A stretch of DNA of 64,000 nucleotides. Origin: Shewanella pneumatophori (lineage in GTDB: Bacteria; Pseudomonadota; Gammaproteobacteria; Enterobacterales; Shewanellaceae). The notes beneath the pieces were generated by a model, which ran no database searches, was not told the DNA's origin, and worked only from the letters and a program-made list of their open reading frames with translations. This document shows, in pieces, positions 9,900 to 18,636 of the stretch. Positions within the stretch are counted from its first letter, which is position 1. Each line of letters begins with the position of its first letter. Made by a program: the position numbers and the translations under genes. The stretch is taken from assembly GCF_023283895.1 (NCBI RefSeq), contig NZ_JAKILB010000009.1:94216-158215 (forward strand), written 5' to 3'.

Positions 9900-10853
9900 T
9901 TATTCAAGCTCTATCGCCTTTATATCAAAAGCGACAGCCGAAGACTCGCCTTGTATAACAGCTTGCATGCCGGGGCGAATAACTTTCCAATAGGCTTTAT
10001 TTTCTAGACAAACTGCGCCAAAGAAATGTTCAATATTAACACCTCCCTTGCAGCTTTTTCCCCAGTAATCTTGGCGCTTATCGGAAAAGGCGACACTCAT
10101 TGCTATTGGTTTTGCCGTGAGTAGGTGCAGCAACTTGCTGCCACCAGCAACGACTGCACAGCTCAAAATGATATTACCAACTAAGATGGCAATCACTTGT
10201 TTACTGACGCTTTGCCCTATCTGCGCTGCGCGCTGCCTAGCTTCATCTGAAAATGCCTTAAATAACAATATTGGCAAACTAATTACGTAAGTAATGCCTG
10301 AGGCGAAAAAGGCGCTTTGAAAAAAGTCATTTCGCCAAATCAAGTCAGACATAAACACAAAAGACACAAGACCAAAGCAAGCAGCGCAAATATAAACGAT
10401 ACTCGCGTATTTAATCACTTGGCTAAAAGATGTTTGCTTTGGAAAATAGTACTCGATAAATGTATTTTCGCTCTGAGACAATAGTCGTTGCAAATGCCCT
10501 ACTAGCTCATCAAAACTTACAAATCCAAATTCTTTTTGCCGTTTTATTCTGCCTTTATCATTGGTGTAATACAGGGCTAATAAGCCCTCCTCTTCGCTCA
10601 AGAGATCATAGGTAAATGTTATCTCTCGCTGCCGCACCTTAGCCCGAACAACTATCATTGGCATAGTCAATGCGCTACTTGAGGCCTGTATAACCTCAGC
10701 AGCACCAATACCAACTTCTGACTCTTCCTCTTCAAACACAACTGTTTGCATCACTAGGTTAAGTTGTTGCTTTAAATGGGATGAACAGGTTACCGCGCCA
10801 AAATCTTGAGTTTGACCACTTGCTAATTCTAACGATATAGAACTTATCTTCAT
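9900..10853 (-). CDS. Unknown integral membrane protein
   Basis: I do not recognise this 317-residue protein. An N-terminal soluble region (about 1-145) with an acidic patch (EEEESE) and mixed alpha/beta character is followed by about three hydrophobic segments: IVYICAACFGLVSFVF, FFASGITYVISLPILL and IAILVGNIILSCAVVA. A C-terminal part (about 245-317) carries two or three cysteines. It starts two bases after the stop of the 10856-11575 gene, so the two are almost certainly co-translated. The arrangement suggests a membrane complex with the TPR partner. Confidence 0.75.
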   Translation of the reverse strand: MKISSISLELASGQTQDFGAVTCSSHLKQQLNLVMQTVVFEEEESEVGIGAAEVIQASSSALTMPMIVVRAKVRQREITFTYDLLSEEEGLLALYYTNDKGRIKRQKEFGFVSFDELVGHLQRLLSQSENTFIEYYFPKQTSFSQVIKYASIVYICAACFGLVSFVFMSDLIWRNDFFQSAFFASGITYVISLPILLFKAFSDEARQRAAQIGQSVSKQVIAILVGNIILSCAVVAGGSKLLHLLTAKPIAMSVAFSDKRQDYWGKSCKGGVNIEHFFGAVCLENKAYWKVIRPGMQAVIQGESSAVAFDIKAIELE

Positions 10854-10855
10854 GG

Positions 10856-11575
10856 TTAAAATACCTGCTCTAGTAATTCGTTAGTCTGGTTAGTGTCGTC
10901 ATTCCACTCATGCTGAGTTTTAGTGTTTCTATAGGTTTGGTCAGCATTCGCTTTTTCTGCAGCAGTTAGCCGTTGAGCAACTTGGTTAACCATACTGCGA
11001 GACTGAGAAAAACCATTACCTCGAGCATACAAGGCCCAAAGATAAGCTTCACGATAGTGACCTAAGTTAAAATAATAAACCGACAAATTATGTTGCGCGG
11101 CTGGGAAAGACTCCGCTGCGGATTTTTCTAGCCAAAATAACGATTTTAGCGGGCTTTGTGGTACGTAATGGCCAAAGTGATATAGTAGGCTTAAATAGTA
11201 TTGTGCAAACGCATTATCGCTATTTTGGCTAAACCAGCGATACGCTTGTTGGTAATTGTTTTGTGCATTTAAATCGTAAAAGTACAACGTGGCCAGCGAC
11301 AACTGACTGCCGACATCTCCTTGATTTGCAGCAACCGTGAAATAGGCCCTCGCATCGGCATAATGCTTACTCTTAAAAAGAATAAAACCAATCTCGCGTG
11401 CTTCTTCGGCAGGCATGCTTTTACTGTATTTACCGATTCCACTAAGCTTAATTGGCGGCTCACCAAACACAGTATTAAAGAGAACAATGCCGCCAAATAC
11501 CACCAAAAATACTCCAAGACCTTTGAATTTATCTTTTAGACTACTTTTCCAACTATCTTTCACACACCCTCTCAC
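10856..11575 (-). CDS. Membrane-anchored Sel1/TPR-like repeat protein
   Basis: A 239-residue hypothetical protein. A short basic N-terminus precedes one transmembrane helix (GVFLVVFGGIVLFNTVF). Sel1/TPR-type helical repeats follow (HYADARAYFTVAANQGDVGSQLSLATLYF, in part; QQAYRWFSQ; SLFWLEKSAAESFPAAQHNLSVYYF, in part), with an Asn/Thr-rich tail. Such repeats mediate protein contacts, probably in the periplasm. The start is uncertain: GTG at 11575, or GTG at 11563 just after AGAGGG. It is the first gene of a two-gene unit with the membrane protein at 9900. Confidence 0.7.
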   Translation of the reverse strand: MRGCVKDSWKSSLKDKFKGLGVFLVVFGGIVLFNTVFGEPPIKLSGIGKYSKSMPAEEAREIGFILFKSKHYADARAYFTVAANQGDVGSQLSLATLYFYDLNAQNNYQQAYRWFSQNSDNAFAQYYLSLLYHFGHYVPQSPLKSLFWLEKSAAESFPAAQHNLSVYYFNLGHYREAYLWALYARGNGFSQSRSMVNQVAQRLTAAEKANADQTYRNTKTQHEWNDDTNQTNELLEQVF

Positions 11576-11727
11576 ATCATGAGTCGATTCTAATTCGCAA
11601 TTTTTCTAAGCAAGCCACTGAAAAAGCGAGTCTTAAGAGATCTGGCAAGGAGGGAGAGTCTGCCACATCGCTACTTGCCCCTGCAAGGATATCGATGCTA
11701 AGAAATGGAATGTTTGCCAAAAACGCT

Positions 11728-11761
11728 CTGAGTAGATCAACGTCTTATACTGATTGGTATT
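11728..11761 (+). repeat. Dispersed intergenic repeat, copy A
   Basis: A 34-base unit with CTGAGTAGATCAAC at one end and TTATACTGATTGGTATT at the other. It matches copy C (35635-35668) at 31 of 34 positions and copy B (26205-26238) at 26 of 34. The TTATAC...GTAT part is a partial inverted repeat. The upstream GCCAAAAACG (11716-11725) recurs at 34697. Confidence 0.7.
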
Positions 11762-11789
11762 ACAAAGTAGGTTTATATAGCGGAAACAA

Positions 11790-11817
11790 AAAAGCTCAAG
11801 TAAATACTTGAGCTTTT
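11790..11817 (-). terminator. Rho-independent terminator of dnaX-ybaB
   Basis: AAAAGCTCAAGTA and TACTTGAGCTTTT pair almost completely. On the minus strand a T-run follows. It lies about 80 bases after the ybaB stop. Confidence 0.85.
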
Positions 11818-11899
11818 AGCGTGTTCAATTGCTTGTAAGCCTCTTTACGACCGCTCCAATTTAACGGAGTGAATACACCATTAAAATAGCAATTAAAAC

Positions 11900-12229
11900 T
11901 TAAAACGGCATCTTCATGCCAGGAGGTAGTTGCATACCACCAGTGACTTCAGCCATTTTCTCTTTTTGGTTTTCTTCAACACGGCGAGCAGCATCGTTAC
12001 AAGCTGCAGCGATAAGATCTTCTAGCATCTCTTTATCGTCTTCAAGCAAGCTTGAGTCGATTTCAACTTTACGAACGCTGTGAGAACCAGTCATAGTGAC
12101 TTTAACTAGGCCAGCACCAGCTTCGCCAGTAACTTCCATACGTGCGATTTCTTCTTGCACTTTAGCCATTTTGTCTTGCATCATCTGGGCTTGCTTCATC
12201 AAGTTGCCCATACCGCCTTTTCCAAACAT
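11900..12229 (-). CDS. ybaB: Nucleoid-associated protein YbaB/EbfC
   Basis: A 109-residue DNA-binding protein of the YbaB/EbfC family, which forms dimers and coats DNA. It has a Met/Gly-rich N-terminus ([20 protein letters not shown]), the central [12 protein letters not shown] strand and a C-terminal helix with Pro-rich tail ([11 protein letters not shown]), all typical. It follows dnaX by about 100 bases in the usual dnaX-ybaB order. The terminator at 11790 ends the unit before recR. Confidence 0.94.
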   Translation of the reverse strand: MFGKGGMGNLMKQAQMMQDKMAKVQEEIARMEVTGEAGAGLVKVTMTGSHSVRKVEIDSSLLEDDKEMLEDLIAAACNDAARRVEENQKEKMAEVTGGMQLPPGMKMPF

Positions 12230-12328
12230 ACTCTAATTCTCTTCTATTATGTATTACAACAAATAAAGTGGGCTAATCTTACTAAAAAATGAATGATTAG
12301 CAATGAAAGCTGAAATTCAATTATATAA

Positions 12329-15300
12329 TTATGACTCAGTTAACCGCTTAAAGTTCGCAATATCGATTAACTCAATGCGATTTCCTTTTTGAACCAATAA
12401 TTCTGGTGCGTAAGTCAGCGAGTCAGCCGTTAACTCCGCTCCCATATTCTGTGTAAGCCAGCGGATATTGTCATCGGTCATTAAGTCGTGGTGGACTTGA
12501 GTTAAAATCTCTTTGTGAAAACGTCGCCTCACCTCTAGCGGCGTTTCTCTATCGTGGTCAGCACCAACTGTTACCTGCACGCAGCACTCTTCACCTAACA
12601 CCGCTGACATCGCTTCTTCTAGCTGCTTAATGGCAACATCTGCTGCCAAATGTTTTTGATCCGGTTTAAGCAGTAAAGATAAGGGTTGCTCAAAATGATG
12701 ACATACTGAGTTAACCGCTAATTGCCTTACACGACCACCAACTTCAAGTTCAGACATAAAGCGGTACCATTTAAGATCCACTTCATTACCCGTTAAATCA
12801 CCACTTGGTAATGCTGGTAAGTTTAGCTCAGGTTCCTGAGCTGCAGTTGAATCAGTGATTGAACTTGCTGGTAAATTAGTCGCTGCTTGCTGAAAATCAC
12901 TTTCCGTAGCAGTGTTATTGATTACATTCTGCTCATGCTGAGCTTCAGCATTATCATTTGCCGCAAGTTCACTGTTATCACTGTCAATGTTATCGCTAAA
13001 ACGTGCGCAAGGATTATCCTCATGTGGCTCTTCCCATGGAGGTCTATCAATAACTTCTGGAGCTGAAGCCATATCAGAACTCATATTAGAGCTCATACTA
13101 GTGCTCCTACTAGAGCTATAACCAGCTCCCAGTGTATCAGTAACATCAACAGCTTGTTCTGTACTTTGCTCTTGCTCTACAGTTGCAGCTACTGGGGATT
13201 CCTTTCTCGCTGGAGGCGTGAAGGGTTTACGAACCTCTAATGACTTTTTTGAATCTCCTTCCTTAGGAGCATCCTCAGTCAGTTCCTCTAAAAGCGTGGC
13301 TCTAGCGGCAAGCACTGCATCTAGAATATCGTCCCCGGCATCTAGCGCATTACTGGCTGTTCCCAGAGACGTTGCCGATTGCGATGTATTGTTGACTTGC
13401 TCTTGGCTAACATTTTGGGCATCAGCATCAGTATTGTTGCCGTTAGCGTTAAAACCTTGATTAGTGCTATATGAAACTTGTGTTTGCTCAGCTTGATAAC
13501 TCACATCCTGCTGACTAAAACCATAATCGTCTTGGTAATCGTTATTATCGCCATAAGCTCCCGCATAATCAGCGTAAGAGGCTAAATCATCATCTTCAGA
13601 CGCATAACTTTGCTCTGTATTGGCGCTATTGTTGGCAACTAGGGTTTCAGCTGTAGATTCAGCCTCAGATGTAGCATCTGTAACAACTGAAGCTTCATCC
13701 TGAGTGGCTATTTTAGCTTCATTAGCATCGCTGTTTGTAGGTGCTTGTTGAGCTGATACAGGAGTGTCAGATTGTAGTTCAGATGATTGAGGTTCTTGCT
13801 CAAAACCTTGGCTTTGAGCCTGACTCATAATGACGGCCATTTCGCTATTTAAGCTATCTAATGGTTCGTTTTCATCTTGCTCTTCTGCAGCCCTTTCGTC
13901 TTGAACCGCAGTATTGGTGGCTTCAACTGAGTGTTCTTGCTCTGAACCTTCAGCTACATGTTGCTGGCTCGTCGTTACATCTGCCATGTCTTGTGTAGAT
14001 TGCGGCTTAGACTGAACAAGAGCAGCAAGTGGCTCTGGCTCAGTCTTTTCTTCGCTAGCTACAGAATCAGCCGTTTTTTTTTGAGTATCTAGTGCACTAC
14101 CAGTTTGCTGCGGGCTATTAGGCGCATTTGTATTAGCAGCTGTGGTATTGGCCGTCGTGGCACTAGCAGCTGTCGCATTAGTAGCAGTGCTACTCGCTAC
14201 CTGCACGCTATTAACATCAGGAATTTGCAGTTCAGATTGACTATCAACAGCCCAACGTGTAACCGGCTTTTCAGGCACAAAAGTTACCGCTCTTAGCAAT
14301 GCCATCTCAAGTCCAGATTTAGGATCTGGAGCATGGGGTAGATCCTTACGGCCTGTAAGTAATAGCTGGTAATAAAGCTGAACTTGCTCTGCGGCAAGCT
14401 GCTGTGCAAATGCTTGGATTTGCTCACTATAAAGTGACACCTGTGCGGCGGCAGGTGCAAACTGAGTTAAAGTAATTTGGTGTAAAAGCTCAAGTAAACT
14501 ACGTAAAACCTCTTCTGGTTCAGCGCCAAATGAAAGCACCTTTGCAGTAACTTGCATCAAATTCATGATGTCAGCATTAGTAAGCGCTTCAAGCAATGCG
14601 ATAACATGCTTTTCATCGATACTACCGAGCATTGTTTGCACTTGTTCAAGCTTAACTTGGCCTGCACCAAAAGCGATGGCTTGATCGGTTAAACTTAACG
14701 CATCACGCATACTGCCGTTGGCAGCCTTTGCTAATAAGGTTAATGCACTAGCATCAAAGCTAAGCTGCTCTTGGCCTAATACATGTCCAAGCTGCCCTGC
14801 TATTTCATCTTGCGATAAACTTTTTAAATTAAATTGTAAGCAACGCGACAGTACTGTTACTGGTAAACGCTGTGGATCGGTTGTTGCCAACAGGAATTTA
14901 ACGTGCTCAGGAGGCTCTTCCAATGTCTTTAATAAGGCATTAAAACTGCTGCGCGATAACATGTGTACTTCATCGATAAGGTACACTTTAAAGCGGCCAC
15001 GGCTCGGTCTATATTGCACATTATCTAGTAATTCACGCGTATCATCGACTTTTGTTCTTGATGCAGCATCAACTTCAATTAAGTCGACAAAACGACCTTC
15101 TGCAATTTCGACGCACGCAGAACATAGACCGCACGGGGTTGCTGTAACACCTTGTTCGCAGTTTAGGCCTTTAGCAAAAAGACGCGCAAGACTGGTTTTA
15201 CCCACACCGCGAGTACCAGAAAACAGATAAGCATGGTGTAATCTTTGCTGAGTAAGCGCATTGGTTAAGGCATGTAAAACATGCGACTGGCCAACCATTT

Positions 15301-15349
15301 GCTCGAATGTGGCAGGGCGCCATTTTCTGGCCAACACCTGATATGACAT
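12329..15349 (-). CDS. dnaX: DNA polymerase III tau/gamma subunits
   Basis: Clamp-loader ATPase of the replicative polymerase. Residues 1-360 are the conserved AAA+ domains I-III: Walker A GTRGVGKTS (45-53), four zinc cysteines (64, 73, 76, 79) and the DEVH box. The C-terminal domain (about 850-1006) is the tau part that binds the polymerase. Between them lies an extraordinary 490-residue linker rich in Ala, Ser, Thr, Gln, Asn, Asp and Glu, which makes the protein 1006 residues against 643 in E. coli. The start at 15349 (MSYQVLARKWRP) has GGGGAG in front; the 24 upstream codons are not family-like. A predicted -1 frameshift site lies at codons 700-702. Confidence 0.95.
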   Translation of the reverse strand: MSYQVLARKWRPATFEQMVGQSHVLHALTNALTQQRLHHAYLFSGTRGVGKTSLARLFAKGLNCEQGVTATPCGLCSACVEIAEGRFVDLIEVDAASRTKVDDTRELLDNVQYRPSRGRFKVYLIDEVHMLSRSSFNALLKTLEEPPEHVKFLLATTDPQRLPVTVLSRCLQFNLKSLSQDEIAGQLGHVLGQEQLSFDASALTLLAKAANGSMRDALSLTDQAIAFGAGQVKLEQVQTMLGSIDEKHVIALLEALTNADIMNLMQVTAKVLSFGAEPEEVLRSLLELLHQITLTQFAPAAAQVSLYSEQIQAFAQQLAAEQVQLYYQLLLTGRKDLPHAPDPKSGLEMALLRAVTFVPEKPVTRWAVDSQSELQIPDVNSVQVASSTATNATAASATTANTTAANTNAPNSPQQTGSALDTQKKTADSVASEEKTEPEPLAALVQSKPQSTQDMADVTTSQQHVAEGSEQEHSVEATNTAVQDERAAEEQDENEPLDSLNSEMAVIMSQAQSQGFEQEPQSSELQSDTPVSAQQAPTNSDANEAKIATQDEASVVTDATSEAESTAETLVANNSANTEQSYASEDDDLASYADYAGAYGDNNDYQDDYGFSQQDVSYQAEQTQVSYSTNQGFNANGNNTDADAQNVSQEQVNNTSQSATSLGTASNALDAGDDILDAVLAARATLLEELTEDAPKEGDSKKSLEVRKPFTPPARKESPVAATVEQEQSTEQAVDVTDTLGAGYSSSRSTSMSSNMSSDMASAPEVIDRPPWEEPHEDNPCARFSDNIDSDNSELAANDNAEAQHEQNVINNTATESDFQQAATNLPASSITDSTAAQEPELNLPALPSGDLTGNEVDLKWYRFMSELEVGGRVRQLAVNSVCHHFEQPLSLLLKPDQKHLAADVAIKQLEEAMSAVLGEECCVQVTVGADHDRETPLEVRRRFHKEILTQVHHDLMTDDNIRWLTQNMGAELTADSLTYAPELLVQKGNRIELIDIANFKRLTES
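13227..13264 (-). promoter_or_regulatory. Predicted programmed -1 frameshift site in dnaX
   Basis: On the minus strand the slippery heptamer A AAA AAG (13250 to 13244) is in the correct phase (TCA AAA AAG, codons 700-702). It is preceded by a Shine-Dalgarno-like AAGGAAGGAG (13264 to 13255). After a -1 slip the ribosome reads GTC ATT AGA GGT TCG and stops at TAA (13229 to 13227). That would give a gamma-like product of 707 residues. E. coli dnaX uses the same heptamer and an upstream SD. I see only a weak downstream stem (GGTT/AACC). Confidence 0.8.
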
Positions 15350-15547
15350 GGAACTCCCCAACGTGTCATTAATACGGTTTCGGGAGCACGCTCCTCGACA
15401 TCTTTGAACAATAGCATGCAACGCTTTTACATGCTATCTCAAGCGCCTGAGGAGCGATTTGGCGGTGATAAATTCGCCTTTTAAGATAAAGAATAATCAG
15501 TTTTATGATTACGCTGGATCTTACAAGGTGGTCACCTAGGCAAAGAT

Positions 15548-16099
15548 TTACTCGCCTTCGAACTCACATAGGCTTAATAGATTCAGATCCATTGCCTTTA
15601 GACGCTCTTCACCACCAAGATCTGGCAATGAAATAACAAATGCTGCGTCGTTAACTGCACCGCCTAACTTACGGATTAGCTTAACAGTTGCTTCGATTGT
15701 GCCGCCAGTTGCTAGCAAGTCATCGATAACTAGAACTTTATCGTCAGCAGTAATAGCATCTACATGGATCTCTAGAACGTCATGACCATATTCAAGCTCA
15801 TAACTCTCTGAAATCGTTTCTCTTGGTAACTTGCCAGGCTTACGTACAGGTACAAAACCAATACCTAATTCAAGTGCAAGTGGTGCACCGAACAGAAAGC
15901 CGCGAGCTTCAGTACCGACAACTTTAGTAAAACCTTGGTCTTTGTATTGTTCAGCTAAAAGGCCAATGGTGAGTTTATAGGCTTGTGGATCTTCTAATAA
16001 ACTAGTCACATCTCTAAACAGAATCCCTTCTTTTGGGTAGTTAGGGATGGTTTTAATGCTGTTCTTTATTAGTGCCAAGCTGTCAGTATTCATTACCAT
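15548..16099 (-). CDS. apt: Adenine phosphoribosyltransferase
   Basis: A 183-residue enzyme that makes AMP from adenine and PRPP in purine salvage. It has the N-terminal hood ([18 protein letters not shown]), [14 protein letters not shown], and the PRPP-binding motif [17 protein letters not shown]. Two ATG codons (16099 and 16093) are possible starts and neither has a strong ribosome site; I use the first, from memory of Shewanella Apt proteins of this length. It is adjacent to dnaX, as in many gammaproteobacteria. Confidence 0.95.
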   Translation of the reverse strand: MVMNTDSLALIKNSIKTIPNYPKEGILFRDVTSLLEDPQAYKLTIGLLAEQYKDQGFTKVVGTEARGFLFGAPLALELGIGFVPVRKPGKLPRETISESYELEYGHDVLEIHVDAITADDKVLVIDDLLATGGTIEATVKLIRKLGGAVNDAAFVISLPDLGGEERLKAMDLNLLSLCEFEGE

Positions 16100-16346
16100 A
16101 ATTCTATACTTAATCTAATGTAGTTTGCTGACACAAGACTCAATAGCTGAGCTTGCAATGTCATCGAAGTTTAAAAAACGGCGTAAAGCTTAAGCCCCTT
16201 TATACTCAGTTGCAACTAACTAACTGCAGAAGTGTAGGCTCTGTCTAGACGATTTTGCCTTTTGATTGTTCTTTATAGCAAAGGCAAGCGCTATAAAACT
16301 AAAATAGCATTTAAATTTCAATGTAATGAGTCAGTACAGCAATGAC

Positions 16347-16715
16347 TTAATCTTCAAGCTCTGGAATACTACGAAGATAGAAAAATAATCCAGCGCAAAG
16401 ACATACTAATAACAATTTTACCCAAATGAGTGGCACTATCACGATACTGACAGAAAAACTGAGACCACTTACGATATAGGCTTTTTTCTTGAGGCTTTTA
16501 CGAATTGCGCCTTTTGCTTGCCAGTCTCGAAGAGCGTCTGCAAACCAAGGATGACGCATTAGCCATTGATAAAGTCGCTCACTCGAACGAGCAAAACAAT
16601 AAGCGGCGAGCAAAATAAAAGGTACCGTAGGCAACAATGGTAACACTATGCCCAAAATCCCTAATCCGAGGCTACAAAGACCAATAATTAGAAAAAAGCC
16701 ACGTTTTAATACCAT
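16347..16715 (-). CDS. DUF454 (YbaN-type) inner-membrane protein
   Basis: A 122-residue membrane protein with a first hydrophobic hairpin (IGLCSLGLGILGIVLPLLPT), then VPFILLAAYCFARSSERLYQWL and the family signature HPWFADALRDWQAKGAIRKS. Two C-terminal transmembrane segments follow. This is the DUF454/YbaN family, which lies near apt in enterics too. The function is unknown. Confidence 0.88.
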   Translation of the reverse strand: MVLKRGFFLIIGLCSLGLGILGIVLPLLPTVPFILLAAYCFARSSERLYQWLMRHPWFADALRDWQAKGAIRKSLKKKAYIVSGLSFSVSIVIVPLIWVKLLLVCLCAGLFFYLRSIPELED

Positions 16716-16788
16716 TAATCTACCCTAATAAACGAAAAAGCCACTCAATATGAGCGGCCAGTATACATTAGCTAGACTTAAAGGCGGA

Positions 16789-16908
16789 TTAAATTAGTCC
16801 CATAACCTTTAACCAAGACAAACTAGCAGGTAATGTAGGAATCAACATTACAAGAATAAAACCAATAAAATAAACAATGTTGAATGGGTCTTTAAACGGC
16901 TGACTCAT
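16789..16908 (-). CDS. 39-residue single-span membrane protein behind an FNR box
   Basis: A small ORF (ATG at 16908, stop at 16789). It begins MSQPFKDPFN, has one hydrophobic helix IVYFIGFILVMLIPTL and ends SWLKVMGLI. AGAGGT lies 6 bases before the ATG. A perfect 14-bp FNR palindrome sits 34 bases upstream of the ATG, and no other gene could own that site in this orientation. I do not recognise the product. Size and topology resemble accessory micro-subunits of membrane complexes, but that is inference. It lies downstream of the buf operon. Confidence 0.65.
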   Translation of the reverse strand: MSQPFKDPFNIVYFIGFILVMLIPTLPASLSWLKVMGLI

Positions 16909-16942
16909 AGATACCTCTAATTATTATTGTTAACTGCATTTA

Positions 16943-16956
16943 TTGATCTAGATCAA
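16943..16956. promoter_or_regulatory. Perfect FNR/EtrA-type site
   Basis: TTGATCTAGATCAA matches the FNR consensus TTGAT-N4-ATCAA at every fixed position and is fully palindromic. Its centre is 41 bases upstream of the ATG of the 39-residue ORF. With a normal leader this places it close to the start site, so it could repress as easily as activate. Confidence 0.75.
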
Positions 16957-16999
16957 TTTTTGCGGTCATTATAGAGATCCGTCACCCTAATAGTAAAGC

Positions 17000-17755
17000 C
17001 TATTGCTCAATAAATTGTTTAATTATGCCTTTACTACTGAGATCCATCAGTAATTGCTGGCAACCTTGTCGCAACGCATCAGGTTCAATCTGAGCGTATG
17101 TTGTTACTAACCAATCAATTAAGACTTCATAATCCACATAATTGTATTGCGCCATATAGGCAAGTACTTGCGCTGTTAATGGGTTTAACTGCAAGAAAAC
17201 GACCTCTTCTCCAACATCACGGTAAATACAAAAGAACTGCGGATTGTCACTCGGTTCACTTGGTTGGTGACTAGGGCTAATATGTTGTACATCAAAAGCG
17301 TATTGCGCAATTTGTGCCGTAGTAGAAACGCATAGCTTAATTTGAGTTATCTCTTGCCAACCAGTCTCTATCAATTGCTGATTAGGATCATCTTGTGCTA
17401 CGGCAACAACTAGCTCTAACCATTCATAATGGGCAAGCTCTAACATGAAAGGCGGGTCTTGCTCGGTTGTCTGATACTGTGTTTGTAAGAACACTAAAAA
17501 CTCTTGTGCAATCTCAATAAAAATCGGCGTTTTACAGTCGTGATTAGCAAAGAAGTTCTGTACTAATTTAAGCCAATCTTGCTCGGCATATAAACTCTTC
17601 AACACAGGAAAGGCATTCGACACAAAACCATCGATGTTATTAAAAAAAAGCTCGCGATATATTTTCATTCGGCGCGCTTCAATACCATCAGGCAAAGATA
17701 AAGATGGATCTTTTATATAATCCATAAAATTTTGTTGTACATCAACAAAGCTCAT
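17000..17755 (-). CDS. bufC: DUF2063 partner protein of the MNIO (BufC/HvfC type)
   Basis: A 251-residue cytosolic protein. Its N-terminus (about 1-95) carries the DUF2063 signature: FMDYIKDP, RRMKIYRELFFNNIDGFVSNAFPVLKSL (in part) and the F-HDCKTPIF segment. The C-terminal half resembles the winged-helix-like second domain of BufC proteins. In bufferin/Hvf-type clusters this partner recognises the precursor leader and works with the DUF692 oxidase. The start overlaps the bufB stop by one base (TAATG), so the two are translationally coupled. The symbol is by family and position. Confidence 0.85.
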   Translation of the reverse strand: MSFVDVQQNFMDYIKDPSLSLPDGIEARRMKIYRELFFNNIDGFVSNAFPVLKSLYAEQDWLKLVQNFFANHDCKTPIFIEIAQEFLVFLQTQYQTTEQDPPFMLELAHYEWLELVVAVAQDDPNQQLIETGWQEITQIKLCVSTTAQIAQYAFDVQHISPSHQPSEPSDNPQFFCIYRDVGEEVVFLQLNPLTAQVLAYMAQYNYVDYEVLIDWLVTTYAQIEPDALRQGCQQLLMDLSSKGIIKQFIEQ

Positions 17756-18603
17756 TAAGCACTCCTCTTTGCACTGGTTAAATGCCGATTTTGATAATCA
17801 TGAACCTGGTTGATCTCCCGCAATAACTCTTTGGTGGCGGGAATATTAAAATCGCGTTCAAGCAAGGTTGGATAAACGCCATGAAATTGATGACATGCTT
17901 CGAGTAACTTCCATACCGGATCAATAATATCCGCACCATGGGTATCCACTATCAGATCTTCAGCTTCCTCATAGTGTCCAGCTATATGTAAATAGGCAAT
18001 CCTGTCTGTTGGCATCGCCTTTAAAAACTCAAGCGCATCGTAGTTATGATTAATTGAATTTACGTAGATATTATTTACATCCAGTAGCATTTTACAGTCA
18101 GCTTCTTGCATGACAGCATTAACAAACTCAACTTCGGACATCTCAGCGCCAGGCGCCGCATAAAAAGAGACATTCTCTAAAATCAAAGGTCGCTCGATAA
18201 TATCTTCTACCTGTTTTACTCGCTTAGCAACATGCATAACAGCGTCTGCGGTAAATGGAATAGGCATTAAGTCATACATATGCCCACTACCAGAGCAATA
18301 ACTTAAATGTTCTGAATAGGTGCTAATTTGGTGTAAGTCTAAAAAGCTTTTGACGTTTTTAACAAACTCAAGATCTAGCGGCTCAGGACTACCAATAGAA
18401 AGTGATAAACCATGGCAATAGAACTCATGCTTTTCGGTTAACTCTCTAAACTGTCTGCCGAACTTGCCACCAAGCGTCATCCAGTTTTCAGGTGCTACTT
18501 CAAAAAAGTTAATGTCGTTAGGCACTATTTGGCAAAACTCATCCAGCATTTCTCGCCTAAGTCCCAATCCAACTTGTGCTTGATTAAGCCTATTATTTGT
18601 CAT
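17755..18603 (-). CDS. bufB: DUF692 multinuclear iron oxidase (MNIO), BufB type
   Basis: A 282-residue TIM-barrel protein of the DUF692/MNIO family. The family uses a multinuclear non-haem iron centre to convert cysteines of a partner peptide, in EGKCG-type substrates to thiooxazole or oxazolone/thioamide groups. Motifs: VGLGLRREM at the N-terminus, FFEVAPENWM, the SEHLSYCSG segment, LILENVSFYA, LLDVNNIYVNSINHNYD, YLHIAGHYEE and DTHGADI. These supply the conserved His, Asp and Glu ligands. It lies between bufA and bufC. RBS AGGCG precedes the ATG. Confidence 0.9.
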   Translation of the reverse strand: MTNNRLNQAQVGLGLRREMLDEFCQIVPNDINFFEVAPENWMTLGGKFGRQFRELTEKHEFYCHGLSLSIGSPEPLDLEFVKNVKSFLDLHQISTYSEHLSYCSGSGHMYDLMPIPFTADAVMHVAKRVKQVEDIIERPLILENVSFYAAPGAEMSEVEFVNAVMQEADCKMLLDVNNIYVNSINHNYDALEFLKAMPTDRIAYLHIAGHYEEAEDLIVDTHGADIIDPVWKLLEACHQFHGVYPTLLERDFNIPATKELLREINQVHDYQNRHLTSAKRSA

Positions 18604-18636
18604 ACTGCACGCCTACATTATTCTCACAAACAAATA

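Larger units (their letters stand above)
11576..11899. other. Intergenic region between ybaB and the TPR-protein gene
   Basis: This 324-base gap holds the presumed minus-strand promoter of the two-gene unknown unit, one copy of the dispersed repeat (11728-11761) and the ybaB terminator (11790-11817). I see no gene. Confidence 0.6.

Noticed and set aside
14718..15230. 170-codon plus-strand frame inside dnaX
   Set aside because: It is the shadow of the conserved DnaX ATPase domain; the protein is not family-like.
15350..15421. Upstream extension of dnaX by 24 codons
   Set aside because: Not conserved in DnaX, and GGGGAG lies directly before the internal ATG.
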